Shown one piece after another: positions 51,511 through 60,588 of a stretch of 64,000 nucleotides of DNA. This DNA comes from an uncultured Mediterraneibacter sp. Its GTDB lineage: Bacteria; Bacillota; Clostridia; Lachnospirales; Lachnospiraceae. How positions within the stretch are numbered: position 1 is the first letter of the stretch; each line of letters opens with the position of its first letter. The position numbers and the translations under genes were made by a program. The stretch is from assembly GCA_934309345.1 (NCBI GenBank), contig CAKRDD010000011.1, positions 1 to 64,000 of the forward strand. Direction: 5' to 3'. The notes below the pieces were generated by a model, which worked only from the letters and a program-made list of their open reading frames with translations, did not search any database and had not been told where the DNA came from.

Positions 51511-54500
51511 ATGAAATACGAGAAGATGAACAATCTCTTCCTGCGTCAGTCCTATCTGGATTCCTGGGAAGATTATGAAAGAAGTTTAAAGAAAAAAAGC
51601 TTCATCAAATGGGATTATATTATATTGACAGCATCAAATGAAGCACAGGCAACGGCTTATCGGAATCAGATCGAGAACCGTCTGGAAAAAGGTCTTCTTC
51701 CGGAAGAGACAAAGTATGCGGTTCTTCCAGATCCGGAGGGAAAACGTGTGGGATCCGGAGGAGCTACATTTCAGGTGATGCGTTATATTGCAGAACAGGA
51801 GCCGGAGAGAGAGAATCCTTTTAAGAATCGTAGAATCCTTGTGATTCATTCAGGTGGTGACAGCAAGAGAGTGCCGCAGTATTCTGCAATTGGCAAGCTT
51901 TTCTCACCGGTTCCAAGAGAATTGCCGGATGGAAGAAGCTCTACTTTGTTTGATGAGTTTATTGTAGGGATGTCAGGAGTTCCATCCAGAATCCAGGAGG
52001 GAATGCTTGTTTTGTCAGGTGATGTGTTACTCCTGTTTAATCCGCTTCAGATCGATGCGCAGTTTGACGGAGCGGCGGCAATTTCTATTAAAGAGCCGGT
52101 AGCTACAGGAAAGAATCATGGCGTATTTCTGAACGACGGACATGATTATGTAAAGTGTTTTCTTCATAAACAGACAGAAGAGCGTCTGCGAGAGATGGGA
52201 GCTGTCAATAAAGCAGGAAATGTAGATCTTGATACAGGTGCGGTACTGTTTGGCAGCGCACTCCTGCAGGCATTGTTCAGCCTGATCTCAACAGAGGGTA
52301 AAGTAGATGAGAAGAAATTCCGGCAGTTTTGTAATGAAGAAGCAAGAATCAGCTTTTATGGGGATTTTTTATACCCGCTTGCAAATGATTCTACATTAGA
52401 AGATTTCTATAAAGAGGCAGCAGAAGGACAGCTCAATGAAGCATTGCATGAATGCAGGACACAGATATGGAATGCGATCCATCATTTCTCGATGAAGCTG
52501 TTGTGTCTGTCACCGGCGGAATTTATTCATTTCGGAACAACAAGAGAATTGAGAAGTCTTGTAACAAAAGATGTGCAGGATTACGAGTTCCTGGATTGGA
52601 AGATGCAGGTGAATTCAGCAGTGCAAAAAGAAGGATTTGCAGCGCATAATGCTTATGTAGGAAGCCGTGCAAAGATAGGAAAAGAGGCATACCTGGAGAA
52701 TTGTTATGTTCTTGGTAATTCTGAGGTCGGCGACGGAACCATTCTTTCCCATGTGCGCGTTATGGATCGGAAGGTCCCGGAGCAGATCGTCATGCACGGA
52801 ATTGAACTGACAGGTGGGAAAAAAGTGATCCGAATCTATGGTGTACCAGATAATCCGAAAGGAAAATATCCGGGTGAGGTTTCATTTCTTGGTACGACAT
52901 TGAATCAGTTCATGGATCAGAATGAAGTGACAAAAGAAGAACTCTGGAAAGGGGAAGAGACCTATCTGTGGTTTGCCGATCTTTATCCGGTGTGTGATGA
53001 CCGGGAAGATGCACTTGATATGGCTGGAATTGTTTATAAGATGGCACACGGTACTGCGACAAAAGAAGAGATTTCCAGATGGCGCGAGAGTGAACGTATG
53101 AGCCTCTATTCCAGTTTTAATGCAGCAGATATTGAGTCATCCTGCGATCAGGAGAGGTTTCTTGAAAACCGTATTCTTGCAAGATGTTTCATCAGAAAAC
53201 TGGAGCAGGGAATGTATTATGCGGATGCACTTAAGATATTTGGAAAGCGTGGAATATCGAAAGAAATCTTTAAGTTACTGATGAAAGATGCGGCAGAAGC
53301 AGATTTCTCATTGAAGATCCGAATCTATCATGCAGTGTCCTGTTATATGAAAAAGACAAGAACGATTTATGATGATCTGCATTATGATGCACTTGAGAAT
53401 GACTGTTTCGGAACAATCCAGGAGGTGATTTATGAAGAAGCAGAGAAGAAGCTTCCGGATAGTGCAGGATACAGAATTGCAAAAAATCAGGTTGATATTG
53501 CGCTTCCGGTCCGCGTGAACTGGGGCGGTGGCTGGACGGATACACCACCACATTGTAATGAAAAGGGTGGAGTAGTTCTTAATGCTGCAATGAAATTAAG
53601 AGGAATCTATCCGGTACAGATCACGGTAAAGAGATTAGATGAGCTTCATGTGGAATTTGAAAGTAAGGATATCGGAGTCTATACAACTGTAGATAGTGCA
53701 GCTGAGATTCAGGATTGTCATAATCCATATGATTCATTTGCACTGCATAAAGCAGCTTTGATCGCCTGTGGAATTATCCCGGTCAAGGAAGAAGCAGATC
53801 TTCAGGAGATTTTAAAGCGGATGGGAGGAGGAATCTATCTTTCTACCCAGGTTTATGGAGTACCGAAAGGATCAGGACTTGGAACAAGCAGTATCTTATC
53901 AGGAGCGTGTGTAAAGGGAATCTTTGAATTCCTTGGTCAGGAGCGTACAGATGCAGAGATCTATGATGTTGTCCTAGGTATGGAGCAGATCATGAGTACC
54001 GGAGGCGGATGGCAGGATCAGGTTGGCGGACTGACAGAAGGAATTAAACTGATCTCAACAAAACCGGGGATTGCCCAGAATCTTGTTGTAGAGAAGATAG
54101 AAATGCCGGAAGAGGGAAAGAAAGAACTGAAAGAACGTTTCGCATTGATTTATACTGGTCAGAGGCGTCTCGCAAGAAATCTGCTGCGTGATGTGGTTGG
54201 TGGTTATATCGGAAGCAGACCAGAATCATTGAAAGCATTAAAGGAGATGAAGGCAATCGCCGTGTTAATGCGTTTTGCGCTGGAGCAGGGAGATATTGAT
54301 GAATTTGCCAGACTTCTAAACCAGCATTGGGAATTATCCTGTATGCTGGATGCCGGTACAACCAATACCTGTATCGATCAGATCCTTCTTGTATGTGAAG
54401 ATCTGGTAGATGGTAAGTTTATATCAGGAGCCGGTGGAGGCGGATTCATTCAGGTGATTTTAAAGAAAGATGTGACAAAGGAGCAGCTGCATGAACGTCT

Positions 54501-54558
54501 GCATGGCGTGTTCCAGGACAGTGGAGTTGATGTGTGGGATTGCGAACTACTTGTTTAA
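51511..54558 (+). CDS. fkp: Bifunctional fucokinase / fucose-1-phosphate guanylyltransferase
   Basis: This is a 1015-residue fusion. The N-terminal half is the L-fucokinase-type pyrophosphorylase with VLPDPEGKRVGSGGATFQVM (nucleotide binding) and IHSGGDSKRVPQYSAIGKLF. The C-terminal half is a GHMP kinase with VNWGGGWTDTPPHCNEKGGV, GVPKGSGLGTSSILSGACVK (ATP loop) and KFISGAGGGGFIQVIL. It phosphorylates free L-fucose and couples it to GTP, giving GDP-fucose for surface glycans. It resembles Bacteroides Fkp (949 residues). The gene stands alone between the LCP gene and the VanZ gene; no glycosyltransferase is adjacent. Confidence 0.9.
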   Translation: MKYEKMNNLFLRQSYLDSWEDYERSLKKKSFIKWDYIILTASNEAQATAYRNQIENRLEKGLLPEETKYAVLPDPEGKRVGSGGATFQVMRYIAEQEPERENPFKNRRILVIHSGGDSKRVPQYSAIGKLFSPVPRELPDGRSSTLFDEFIVGMSGVPSRIQEGMLVLSGDVLLLFNPLQIDAQFDGAAAISIKEPVATGKNHGVFLNDGHDYVKCFLHKQTEERLREMGAVNKAGNVDLDTGAVLFGSALLQALFSLISTEGKVDEKKFRQFCNEEARISFYGDFLYPLANDSTLEDFYKEAAEGQLNEALHECRTQIWNAIHHFSMKLLCLSPAEFIHFGTTRELRSLVTKDVQDYEFLDWKMQVNSAVQKEGFAAHNAYVGSRAKIGKEAYLENCYVLGNSEVGDGTILSHVRVMDRKVPEQIVMHGIELTGGKKVIRIYGVPDNPKGKYPGEVSFLGTTLNQFMDQNEVTKEELWKGEETYLWFADLYPVCDDREDALDMAGIVYKMAHGTATKEEISRWRESERMSLYSSFNAADIESSCDQERFLENRILARCFIRKLEQGMYYADALKIFGKRGISKEIFKLLMKDAAEADFSLKIRIYHAVSCYMKKTRTIYDDLHYDALENDCFGTIQEVIYEEAEKKLPDSAGYRIAKNQVDIALPVRVNWGGGWTDTPPHCNEKGGVVLNAAMKLRGIYPVQITVKRLDELHVEFESKDIGVYTTVDSAAEIQDCHNPYDSFALHKAALIACGIIPVKEEADLQEILKRMGGGIYLSTQVYGVPKGSGLGTSSILSGACVKGIFEFLGQERTDAEIYDVVLGMEQIMSTGGGWQDQVGGLTEGIKLISTKPGIAQNLVVEKIEMPEEGKKELKERFALIYTGQRRLARNLLRDVVGGYIGSRPESLKALKEMKAIAVLMRFALEQGDIDEFARLLNQHWELSCMLDAGTTNTCIDQILLVCEDLVDGKFISGAGGGGFIQVILKKDVTKEQLHERLHGVFQDSGVDVWDCELLV

Positions 54559-54585
54559 CGTATGAGTAAGGTAAGAAATGAAAAT

Positions 54586-54613
54586 TTGACAAAGAATTTC
54601 TACATGGTATAAT
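54586..54613 (+). promoter_or_regulatory. Consensus sigma-A promoter of the VanZ gene
   Basis: TTGACA (54586-54591) and TATAAT (54608-54613) are both perfect consensus boxes with a 16-base spacer, 28 bases after the fkp stop. Transcription should begin near 54620. The ATG at 54612 lies inside the -10 box and cannot be the start of the following gene. Confidence 0.8.
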
Positions 54614-54653
54614 GAGCGAAAAAGAAAGCAGTATATCAGTTAGGAGTAGATTT

Positions 54654-55136
54654 TTGAAGAGCAATAAGAAAACGAATAGAGAGAAGAACAGGAAATTGAC
54701 GATGATCTCATTTTTGCCGGCAATCATCTGGCTGATCCTTCTTCTGGTTTTGTCAAGCCAGAATGGACCACAGACAGCAGCAACCAGTCTGCCAATGGCA
54801 GAATGGATCCAACAGCACTTTTTTCCACAGGACAGTGTGGATTATGTGCATATGTATCTGAGAAAATGGGCACACTTTATCGTTTATTTCATAGAATCAG
54901 GATTATTGGTTCTGGCAATGAAGAATGTGATGAAAGCCTGGAAAGCGGCGTGTGCGGTATTCGGACTTTGTACGATCCTGGCAATTGCAGATGAGGCACA
55001 CAAGGTTCTGATCGTAGGAAGACACTGTCAGTGGGATGAAGCAGGAATCAATATTGTCGGTGTGATCATGGGAGTGTTGCTGACCTGGAGTATTCTATGG
55101 CTGATTCGTTGGGCAAGGGGAACACTTGAAGATTAG
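54654..55136 (+). CDS. VanZ-family membrane protein
   Basis: This 160-residue protein starts with TTG seven bases after AGGAG. It has four hydrophobic segments and the VanZ features WLILLLVLSSQNG near the first helix, LRKWAHFIVYFIESGLLVLA (the conserved KxxHFxxY), AIADEAHKVLIVGRHCQWDE and NIVGVIMGVLL. VanZ proteins can lower teicoplanin sensitivity, but most members have no known job. It is probably monocistronic, given its own strong promoter. Confidence 0.88.
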   Translation: MKSNKKTNREKNRKLTMISFLPAIIWLILLLVLSSQNGPQTAATSLPMAEWIQQHFFPQDSVDYVHMYLRKWAHFIVYFIESGLLVLAMKNVMKAWKAACAVFGLCTILAIADEAHKVLIVGRHCQWDEAGINIVGVIMGVLLTWSILWLIRWARGTLED

Positions 55137-55207
55137 AAGGAATATTTTCGCAGAAAGCTTCATATAATGACATCAGGAAGACAAGCTGTGAAAGGGGAAA
55201 TCGAAAG

Positions 55208-55291
55208 GTGGTTCTTGGATATATTGTCTGTTTTCTCGGTGGTCTGATTCTGGGCGTAGTCCTTATGTGTTTGCTTCAGATAAAGAGATGA
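55208..55291 (+). CDS. Small membrane protein (DUF3789-like), 27 residues
   Basis: A GTG preceded at some distance by AAGGGG encodes MVLGYIVCFLGGLILGVVLM and seven more residues ending in QIKR. It is one hydrophobic helix with a Gly zipper and a basic end, similar in size and pattern to the DUF3789 family of small proteins. It lies between the VanZ gene and a terminator, so it is probably on the VanZ transcript. The call rests on pattern only. Confidence 0.45.
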   Translation: MVLGYIVCFLGGLILGVVLMCLLQIKR

Positions 55292-55318
55292 TTTGAGAGA
55301 GAGGTTGAGAGGCCTCTC

Positions 55319-55360
55319 TTTTTTGTATATCGGGAAAGTGTTTTCCTGATATACAAAAAA
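55319..55360. repeat. 42-bp intergenic palindrome, copy 2
   Basis: TTTTTTGTATATCGGGAAA and its near-perfect reverse complement (one G-U type change) enclose GTG. It matches the 51226 copy at most positions, and both are preceded by a terminator stem ending in the same T-run. Here the preceding stem is GAGAGAGG with CCTCTCT (55295-55322). Confidence 0.65.
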
Positions 55361-55407
55361 TACTTCGTTTAGGATCTGCACAAATCCGAAAAAACACTTG
55401 TTGTTGT

Positions 55408-55458
55408 TTTACATAATCTTAACATTTGGTTGATTTCAGACTTTACATTTCTTACGTA
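55408..55458 (+). promoter_or_regulatory. Pho-box array upstream of pstS
   Basis: Five 7-bp units start every 11 bases: TTTACAT (55408), TTAACAT (55419), TTGATTT (55430), CTTTACA (55441) and TTACGTA (55452). This is the pattern of PhoP boxes in Bacillus (TTNACA-like repeats at 11-bp spacing, one helical turn). The array ends about 100 bases before pstS and presumably binds the response regulator encoded at the end of the same operon. The rest of the 55137-55561 gap holds the small membrane gene and the palindromic repeat. Confidence 0.7.
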
Positions 55459-55561
55459 ACATATGTACTGTGCTTGAGGGAAGCACAAAAGGCTGCAGAA
55501 CATAAAAAAGAAAATGCAGCGGGATTAGAAATGTGTATGAAACGTAAAGGAGATAATTAAC

Positions 55562-56476
55562 ATGAAAATGAAAAAGTTTATCGCATTACTTACAGTAGCA
55601 GGTATGACAGCAACAATGGCAGTTGGATGTGGAAGTTCATCAAACGGAACTTCAGATAATGCAGCAGATACAAATACAGAGAGCAGTGACAGCTCATTAA
55701 GCGGAACAATCACAGCAGCTGGTTCATCAGCACTGAAACCACTTGCTGATGATGCAGCAGATTCGTTCTTAAATGATCATCCGGATGTATCTATCACAAT
55801 CGATGCAGGCGGTTCAGGAGAAGGACTGAAGCAGGTATCAGAAGGGACTGTAGATATCGGTAACTCTGATGTGGCAGCAGAAGATAAACTGGATGAGACA
55901 GCAGCAAAAGAGCTTGTAGATCATCAGGTATGTGTTGTAACTATGGCACCGATCGTAAACAAAGATGTTGCAGAAGCAGGTGTTAAAAGCCTGACAAAAG
56001 AGCAGTTGATCTCCATCTTCACAGGAAAGACAACAAACTGGAAAGATGTTGGAGGACCGGATGAGGATATCGTTCTTGTAACACGTCCTGAGTCTTCAGG
56101 AACAAGAGCAACATTCCAGAAATATGCACTGGACGGAAAAGAAGAAGCTTCTAACACATCCATGGAAACAGATGATTCCGGAGTTCTTCTTACAAATGTA
56201 AAGAGTACAAACGGAGCAATCGGTTATGTAGCACTTTCTTATCTGACAGGAGATGCAGGTGTTGAGACAGTAGCAATTGATGATGTTGAGCCAACACTTG
56301 AGAATACTTACAGCGGAAAATATCCTGTATGGACATTCGAGCATATGTACACAAAGGGTGAACCAAATGAAGTGACAAAAGCATTCCTTGATTATATCAC
56401 AGGTGATGAATATGGCGCTCAGATGGAGAAACTTGGTTATGGTGTTGCATCTAAGATGACTGTAACAGAGCACTAA
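55562..56476 (+). CDS. pstS: Phosphate ABC transporter substrate-binding lipoprotein
   Basis: This 304-residue protein starts behind AAAGGAG. It has a lipoprotein signal (MKMKKFIALLTVAGMTATMA, VGCGSSS) with Cys near 23, and the PstS blocks TITAAGSSALKPLADDAADS, DAGGSGEGLKQVSEGTVDIG, IFTGKTTNWKDVGGPDE and RPESSGTRATFQKYAL, which contact phosphate. It captures phosphate outside the membrane and delivers it to PstCAB. Confidence 0.95.
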   Translation: MKMKKFIALLTVAGMTATMAVGCGSSSNGTSDNAADTNTESSDSSLSGTITAAGSSALKPLADDAADSFLNDHPDVSITIDAGGSGEGLKQVSEGTVDIGNSDVAAEDKLDETAAKELVDHQVCVVTMAPIVNKDVAEAGVKSLTKEQLISIFTGKTTNWKDVGGPDEDIVLVTRPESSGTRATFQKYALDGKEEASNTSMETDDSGVLLTNVKSTNGAIGYVALSYLTGDAGVETVAIDDVEPTLENTYSGKYPVWTFEHMYTKGEPNEVTKAFLDYITGDEYGAQMEKLGYGVASKMTVTEH

Positions 56477-56497
56477 TAGCATAAAGTGAAAAGCTAT

Positions 56498-56544
56498 GAA
56501 ATGTACTGCGTGTTCCGGGAAAAATCAGAACAGCAGTACATTTC
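56498..56544 (+). promoter_or_regulatory. Hairpin between pstS and pstC
   Basis: GAAATGTACTGC (56498-56509) and GCAGTACATTTC (56533-56544) form a perfect 12-bp stem in the 87-base gap. There is no T-run, so it probably protects the abundant pstS mRNA or tunes expression of the membrane genes rather than terminating fully. Confidence 0.6.
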
Positions 56545-56563
56545 ACTGATAAAAGGTGAAAAT

Positions 56564-57463
56564 ATGAAGAAACAAAACATGTTTACAAAAGAGTATGCAT
56601 GGAGAGGACTGATGACAGCGGGCGGATTGCTTGTTATTACCATCACAATCTGTATCGGAGCCTTTCTTATATATAAGGGATCCGGTACATTTACGATATT
56701 TGGTCATTCCATATTTGAATTCTTAGGATCGACAGACTGGAACCCGGAAGATAATGCACAGGGTGGTGGAACAGTCGGAGCATTAATCTTTATCGTGGGT
56801 TCTCTATGTACATGTGGTCTGGCACTTCTGATCGCGACTCCATTTGCAGTAGGTTCTGCAATCTTTATGATTGAGATCGCGCCGAAATTCGGAGAAAAGT
56901 TTTACAGACCAATCGTTGAAATTTTTGCAGGAATTCCATCAGTTGTTTATGGATGGGTTGGACTTACAGTCCTGATTCCGGCAATTAAGAAAGTATTTCA
57001 TTTACAGGTTGGACATTCAGTTCTTGCGGCAGGGATTGTTTTGGCACTGATGATCTTCCCGACCATCAGTAATGTGGCGGCAGATTCCATTCATTCTGTG
57101 CCAAAAGATTACCGTATGGCAGCCTACGGACTGGGTTCTACAAGATGGCAGTCCATTTATAAAGTTGTCATTCCGGCAGCAGGTTCAGGAATTCTTTCAG
57201 GAATCATTCTCGGACTTGCCAGAGCATTCGGTGAGGCACTTGCGGTTGCAATGGTGATCGGACAGACAACAGCTCTTCCAAAGGGATTATTCTCCACAAC
57301 AAAGAGTTTGACTACAGAAATCGCAGCACAGATGGGAAATGCAACGGAGGGTGGTGAGATGAAGACAGCACTCTGGACAATGGCATTGTTATTGTTCTTA
57401 TTATCTCTGTTATTCATCCTGCTGATCCATTATTTCTCAAGACCGAAGAAAGACAAAGAGTAA
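56564..57463 (+). CDS. pstC: Phosphate ABC transporter permease PstC
   Basis: This 299-residue permease starts at the ATG behind AAAGGTGA, downstream of the hairpin. It has six membrane segments, and the conserved inner-face loop YRMAAYGLGSTRWQSIYKVV with GLARAFGEALAVAMVIGQ (EAA-type contact with PstB). It forms the channel with PstA. Confidence 0.95.
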   Translation: MKKQNMFTKEYAWRGLMTAGGLLVITITICIGAFLIYKGSGTFTIFGHSIFEFLGSTDWNPEDNAQGGGTVGALIFIVGSLCTCGLALLIATPFAVGSAIFMIEIAPKFGEKFYRPIVEIFAGIPSVVYGWVGLTVLIPAIKKVFHLQVGHSVLAAGIVLALMIFPTISNVAADSIHSVPKDYRMAAYGLGSTRWQSIYKVVIPAAGSGILSGIILGLARAFGEALAVAMVIGQTTALPKGLFSTTKSLTTEIAAQMGNATEGGEMKTALWTMALLLFLLSLLFILLIHYFSRPKKDKE

Positions 57464-57477
57464 GGGGGAGCAAATAG

Positions 57478-58347
57478 ATGAATCGAGTACAACGTGCGCG
57501 TGGAATAAATCAAATAATGACCGGCGTGTTTTATCTGATCGCAGTGTTCTTCTTTACATTATTGATTGGATTTGCATCTTATGTAATTATCAAAGGATTT
57601 ACAGGAGCAACACCGGAGATGTTTGCCTTTGCGAGAAAAGGAAGCATCGGAAACCAGTTGTTCAATACAATTTATCTGGTATTTATTTCGCTGTTATTCT
57701 CCATTCCGCTTGGAGTGACAGCCGGAATCTATCTGGCAATGTATGCGAAGAAAGGATTTCTTACAAAATTTCTAAGAATCTGTATTGAGACACTTTCTTC
57801 TCTTCCGTCCATTGTTGTTGGATTGTTTGGATATCTGGTATTTCTTGTGTTTTTCGGACTTGGAAAGAGTCTTCTCGCAGGAGCATTATCAGTTTCCATT
57901 CTGGCGATCCCAGTTATCACAACAACGACAGAGGACGCGATTAATGGTCTGCCGGGACATTACCTGCAGGCAAGTCTTGGACTTGGAGCAACAAGATGGC
58001 AGTCCATTTATCATGTGTTGATCCCGGCGTGTATCCCAAGAATCATGACAGGTGTCATCCTGGCAGCAGGAAGAGGATTTGGTGAGGCGGCAGCACTTCT
58101 GTATACAACAGGATCAGGAACAGATCTGCGCTGGAACAACTGGAATCTGACATCCCCAACCTGCCCGCTGAATATTTTCCGTCCGGCAGAGACATTGTCA
58201 TTGCAGATCTGGGGACTTCAGATCAATGGACAGGATCCGAATCTTGCAAACCTGTCAGCAGCAATCCTGATGATTCTTGTTCTGCTATTCAGCATTGGCG
58301 CAAATGCATTGAGCCGACACATTAATAAGAAGAATTTAGGAAACTAA
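57478..58347 (+). CDS. pstA: Phosphate ABC transporter permease PstA
   Basis: This 289-residue permease has GVTAGIYLAMYAKKGFLTKF, LSSLPSIVVGLFGYLVFL and the EAA-type loop ASLGLGATRWQSIYHVLIPA followed by GRGFGEAAALLYTTG. It starts 14 bases after pstC behind AGGGGGAG. Confidence 0.95.
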   Translation: MNRVQRARGINQIMTGVFYLIAVFFFTLLIGFASYVIIKGFTGATPEMFAFARKGSIGNQLFNTIYLVFISLLFSIPLGVTAGIYLAMYAKKGFLTKFLRICIETLSSLPSIVVGLFGYLVFLVFFGLGKSLLAGALSVSILAIPVITTTTEDAINGLPGHYLQASLGLGATRWQSIYHVLIPACIPRIMTGVILAAGRGFGEAAALLYTTGSGTDLRWNNWNLTSPTCPLNIFRPAETLSLQIWGLQINGQDPNLANLSAAILMILVLLFSIGANALSRHINKKNLGN

Positions 58348-58380
58348 AGACAGAAAATGAAAGAGGAAGCCAACTGATAA

Positions 58381-58418
58381 TTTCTATGTCAATCATTTCG
58401 TTGACTGGCATGTAGAAA
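58381..58418 (+). promoter_or_regulatory. Hairpin between pstA and pstB
   Basis: TTTCTA (58381-58386) pairs with TAGAAA (58413-58418), with GTCAA/TTGAC pairing inside the loop. The stem occupies most of the 86-base gap and may set the PstB level relative to the permeases. Confidence 0.45.
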
Positions 58419-58433
58419 GGATAATTAATAAAA

Positions 58434-59204
58434 ATGGAAGCAAAAAAAGCAAATGATTATAAATTTGATATCAGCCATCTGAATCTTCATTATGGAGACT
58501 TCCATGCACTCAAAGATGTGAATATGAAGATCGAGGCAAATAAGATCACTGCATTTATCGGACCTTCCGGATGTGGAAAATCTACATTTCTGAAGACACT
58601 GAACCGTATGAATGACCTGGTGGAAAATTGTAAGATTGATGGAAATGTTCTGCTCGACGGCAAGGACATTTTCAAGGAAATGGACGAGATCACACTGCGT
58701 CATCGTGTTGGAATGGTATTCCAGCAGCCAAACCCATTTCCAAAGAGTGTGTATGATAATGTAGCTTATGGACCAAGAATCGCCGGAATTAAGAAAAAAT
58801 CTCAGTTGGATGAGATCGTAGAGAGAAGTCTTCGTCAGGCAGCAATCTGGGATGAACTCAAAGACCGTCTGAATAAAAGTGCACTCGGACTTTCCGGTGG
58901 ACAGCAGCAGAGACTTTGTATCGCGAGAACACTGGCAGTTGAGCCGGAAGTAATTCTGATGGATGAGCCGACATCCGCACTGGATCCAATCTCAACATCT
59001 AAGATTGAAGACCTTGCGATGGAGCTGAAAAAAGATTATACTATCGTTATGGTAACGCATAATATGCAGCAAGCTGTCCGTGTATCAGATAACACAGCAT
59101 TTTTCCTCTTAGGAGAAGTGATTGAATATAATGACACTGAGAAATTGTTCTCCATTCCTGAGGATAAGAGAACTGAGGATTACATCACAGGGAGGTTTGG
59201 TTGA
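58434..59204 (+). CDS. pstB: Phosphate ABC transporter ATP-binding protein PstB
   Basis: This 256-residue ATPase has Walker A IGPSGCGKSTFLKTLNRMND, the PstB-type Q-loop VGMVFQQPNPFPKSVYDNVA, signature LGLSGGQQQRLCIARTLAVE, Walker B VILMDEPTSALDPIST and the switch His in VMVTHNMQQAVRV. It energises phosphate uptake through PstCA. Confidence 0.97.
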   Translation: MEAKKANDYKFDISHLNLHYGDFHALKDVNMKIEANKITAFIGPSGCGKSTFLKTLNRMNDLVENCKIDGNVLLDGKDIFKEMDEITLRHRVGMVFQQPNPFPKSVYDNVAYGPRIAGIKKKSQLDEIVERSLRQAAIWDELKDRLNKSALGLSGGQQQRLCIARTLAVEPEVILMDEPTSALDPISTSKIEDLAMELKKDYTIVMVTHNMQQAVRVSDNTAFFLLGEVIEYNDTEKLFSIPEDKRTEDYITGRFG

Positions 59205-59207
59205 TTT

Positions 59208-59873
59208 ATGCGGAACAGATATGATATGCAACTGCATCTTTTGGATACACAGCTTACACATATGGGTGAATTGTGTGAAGCAGCAATTGCAAAGGTAACA
59301 CAGGCGTTAAAGGACGGCAGCACAGAACAGGCCCAGGTTGTGATCAAGGAAGATGAAGAGATCGATCAGATTGAAAAAGATATCGAGAGACTTTGTCTGA
59401 AACTTTTGCTTCAGCAGCAGCCGGTTGCAAGAGATCTTAGAAGAATCTCAGCAGCACTTAAGATGATCACAGATATGGAACGTATCGGAGATCAGACTTC
59501 TGATATCGCGGAGATCATCATTTCCTCCGAGTGGGAGAAGATGGATGAGAATCTTGATAAGCTGACAGCAATGGCAACTGGAGTAAGCAAGATGGTACGC
59601 AACAGTGTAACAGCATATGTCGAAAAAAATCTTGAACTTGCCCGCACAGTTATGAAAGATGATGATGAGATCGATGTTTATTTTGATGAGATCCGAGATC
59701 AGATGATTCAGTTGATCCGTGAGGCTGACAGCCGTGATGGAAGAAAAATCTTTGATCTGATCATGGTGACAAAATATCTTGAGCGAATTGGAGATCATGC
59801 GACCAATATTGCCGAGTGGGTAGAATTTGCAATTACAGGAGTGCATAAGGATAGTGCTGTAATGCATCAGTAA
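59208..59873 (+). CDS. phoU: Phosphate signalling protein PhoU
   Basis: This 221-residue helical protein has two PhoU repeats. Each carries the metal-binding acidic pattern: DLRRISAALKMITDMERIGD with QTSDIAE, and IFDLIMVTKYLERIGDHATN with IAEW. It starts four bases after pstB. It links the Pst transporter to PhoR and represses the regulon when phosphate is plentiful. Confidence 0.95.
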   Translation: MRNRYDMQLHLLDTQLTHMGELCEAAIAKVTQALKDGSTEQAQVVIKEDEEIDQIEKDIERLCLKLLLQQQPVARDLRRISAALKMITDMERIGDQTSDIAEIIISSEWEKMDENLDKLTAMATGVSKMVRNSVTAYVEKNLELARTVMKDDDEIDVYFDEIRDQMIQLIREADSRDGRKIFDLIMVTKYLERIGDHATNIAEWVEFAITGVHKDSAVMHQ

Positions 59874-59889
59874 GGAGAGAAAGTAGTAT

Positions 59890-60564
59890 ATGATTTTTTG
59901 TGTAGAAGATGACGATAATATTCGCGAACTTGTAATCTACACTCTGGAGACAACCGGGCTGGAGGCCAGAGGATTCGCAGACGGGACAGCATTTATGGAG
60001 GCTTTGGCGTTTGACACGCCAGAGCTTGTTTTGCTTGATATTATGCTTCCGGGGGAAGATGGACTTGAGATTCTAAAGAAACTGAAAAATTCATCAAAGA
60101 CAAAGGATATTCCTGTAATCATGGTGACAGCGAAGGGGTCAGAGTATGATAAGGTAGTAGGACTTGATTCAGGGGCAGATGATTACGTGACAAAACCATT
60201 CGGTATGATGGAGCTGATCTCCAGAATCAAAGCGGTATTAAGAAGAAGTGGAAAACAGCAGGATAAGACAAAACTTTCTGTCGGTGGAATCAGCTTAGAT
60301 ACGAAGAAACATGAAGTAAAAGTAGACGGAGAGAATGTTGTACTGACATTGAAAGAGTTTGAGTTACTTGAGAAACTGATGCGCAATCAGGGGATCGTGC
60401 TGACAAGAGACCAGCTTCTGACAGAGATCTGGGGATATGATTTTGATGGAGAGACGAGAACGGTTGATGTTCATATCCGGACACTCCGCCAGAAGTTAGG
60501 TGAGCAGGGCAGTCTGGTCAAGACAGTTCGTGGTGTTGGATATCGGATCGGTGGAGAAGCGTAA
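59890..60564 (+). CDS. phoB: OmpR-family response regulator of the phosphate regulon
   Basis: This 224-residue regulator has a receiver domain with FCVEDDDNIRELVIYTLETT (acidic pocket), phospho-Asp in ELVLLDIMLPGEDG, VTAKG and the Lys in DDYVTKPFGMMEL. Its winged-helix domain has LTLKEFELLEKLMRNQGIVL and ETRTVDVHIRTLRQKLGEQG. The position after phoU, together with the Pho-box array in front of pstS, supports the phosphate role. The Bacillus name would be phoP. Confidence 0.92.
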   Translation: MIFCVEDDDNIRELVIYTLETTGLEARGFADGTAFMEALAFDTPELVLLDIMLPGEDGLEILKKLKNSSKTKDIPVIMVTAKGSEYDKVVGLDSGADDYVTKPFGMMELISRIKAVLRRSGKQQDKTKLSVGGISLDTKKHEVKVDGENVVLTLKEFELLEKLMRNQGIVLTRDQLLTEIWGYDFDGETRTVDVHIRTLRQKLGEQGSLVKTVRGVGYRIGGEA

Positions 60565-60588
60565 TACAAGTCTGGAGGATATGAGAAA

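Noticed and set aside
54612..54653. ATG at 54612 as start of the VanZ gene
   Set aside because: It lies inside a perfect -10 box and would precede the transcription start; a TTG at 54654 has a proper AGGAG.
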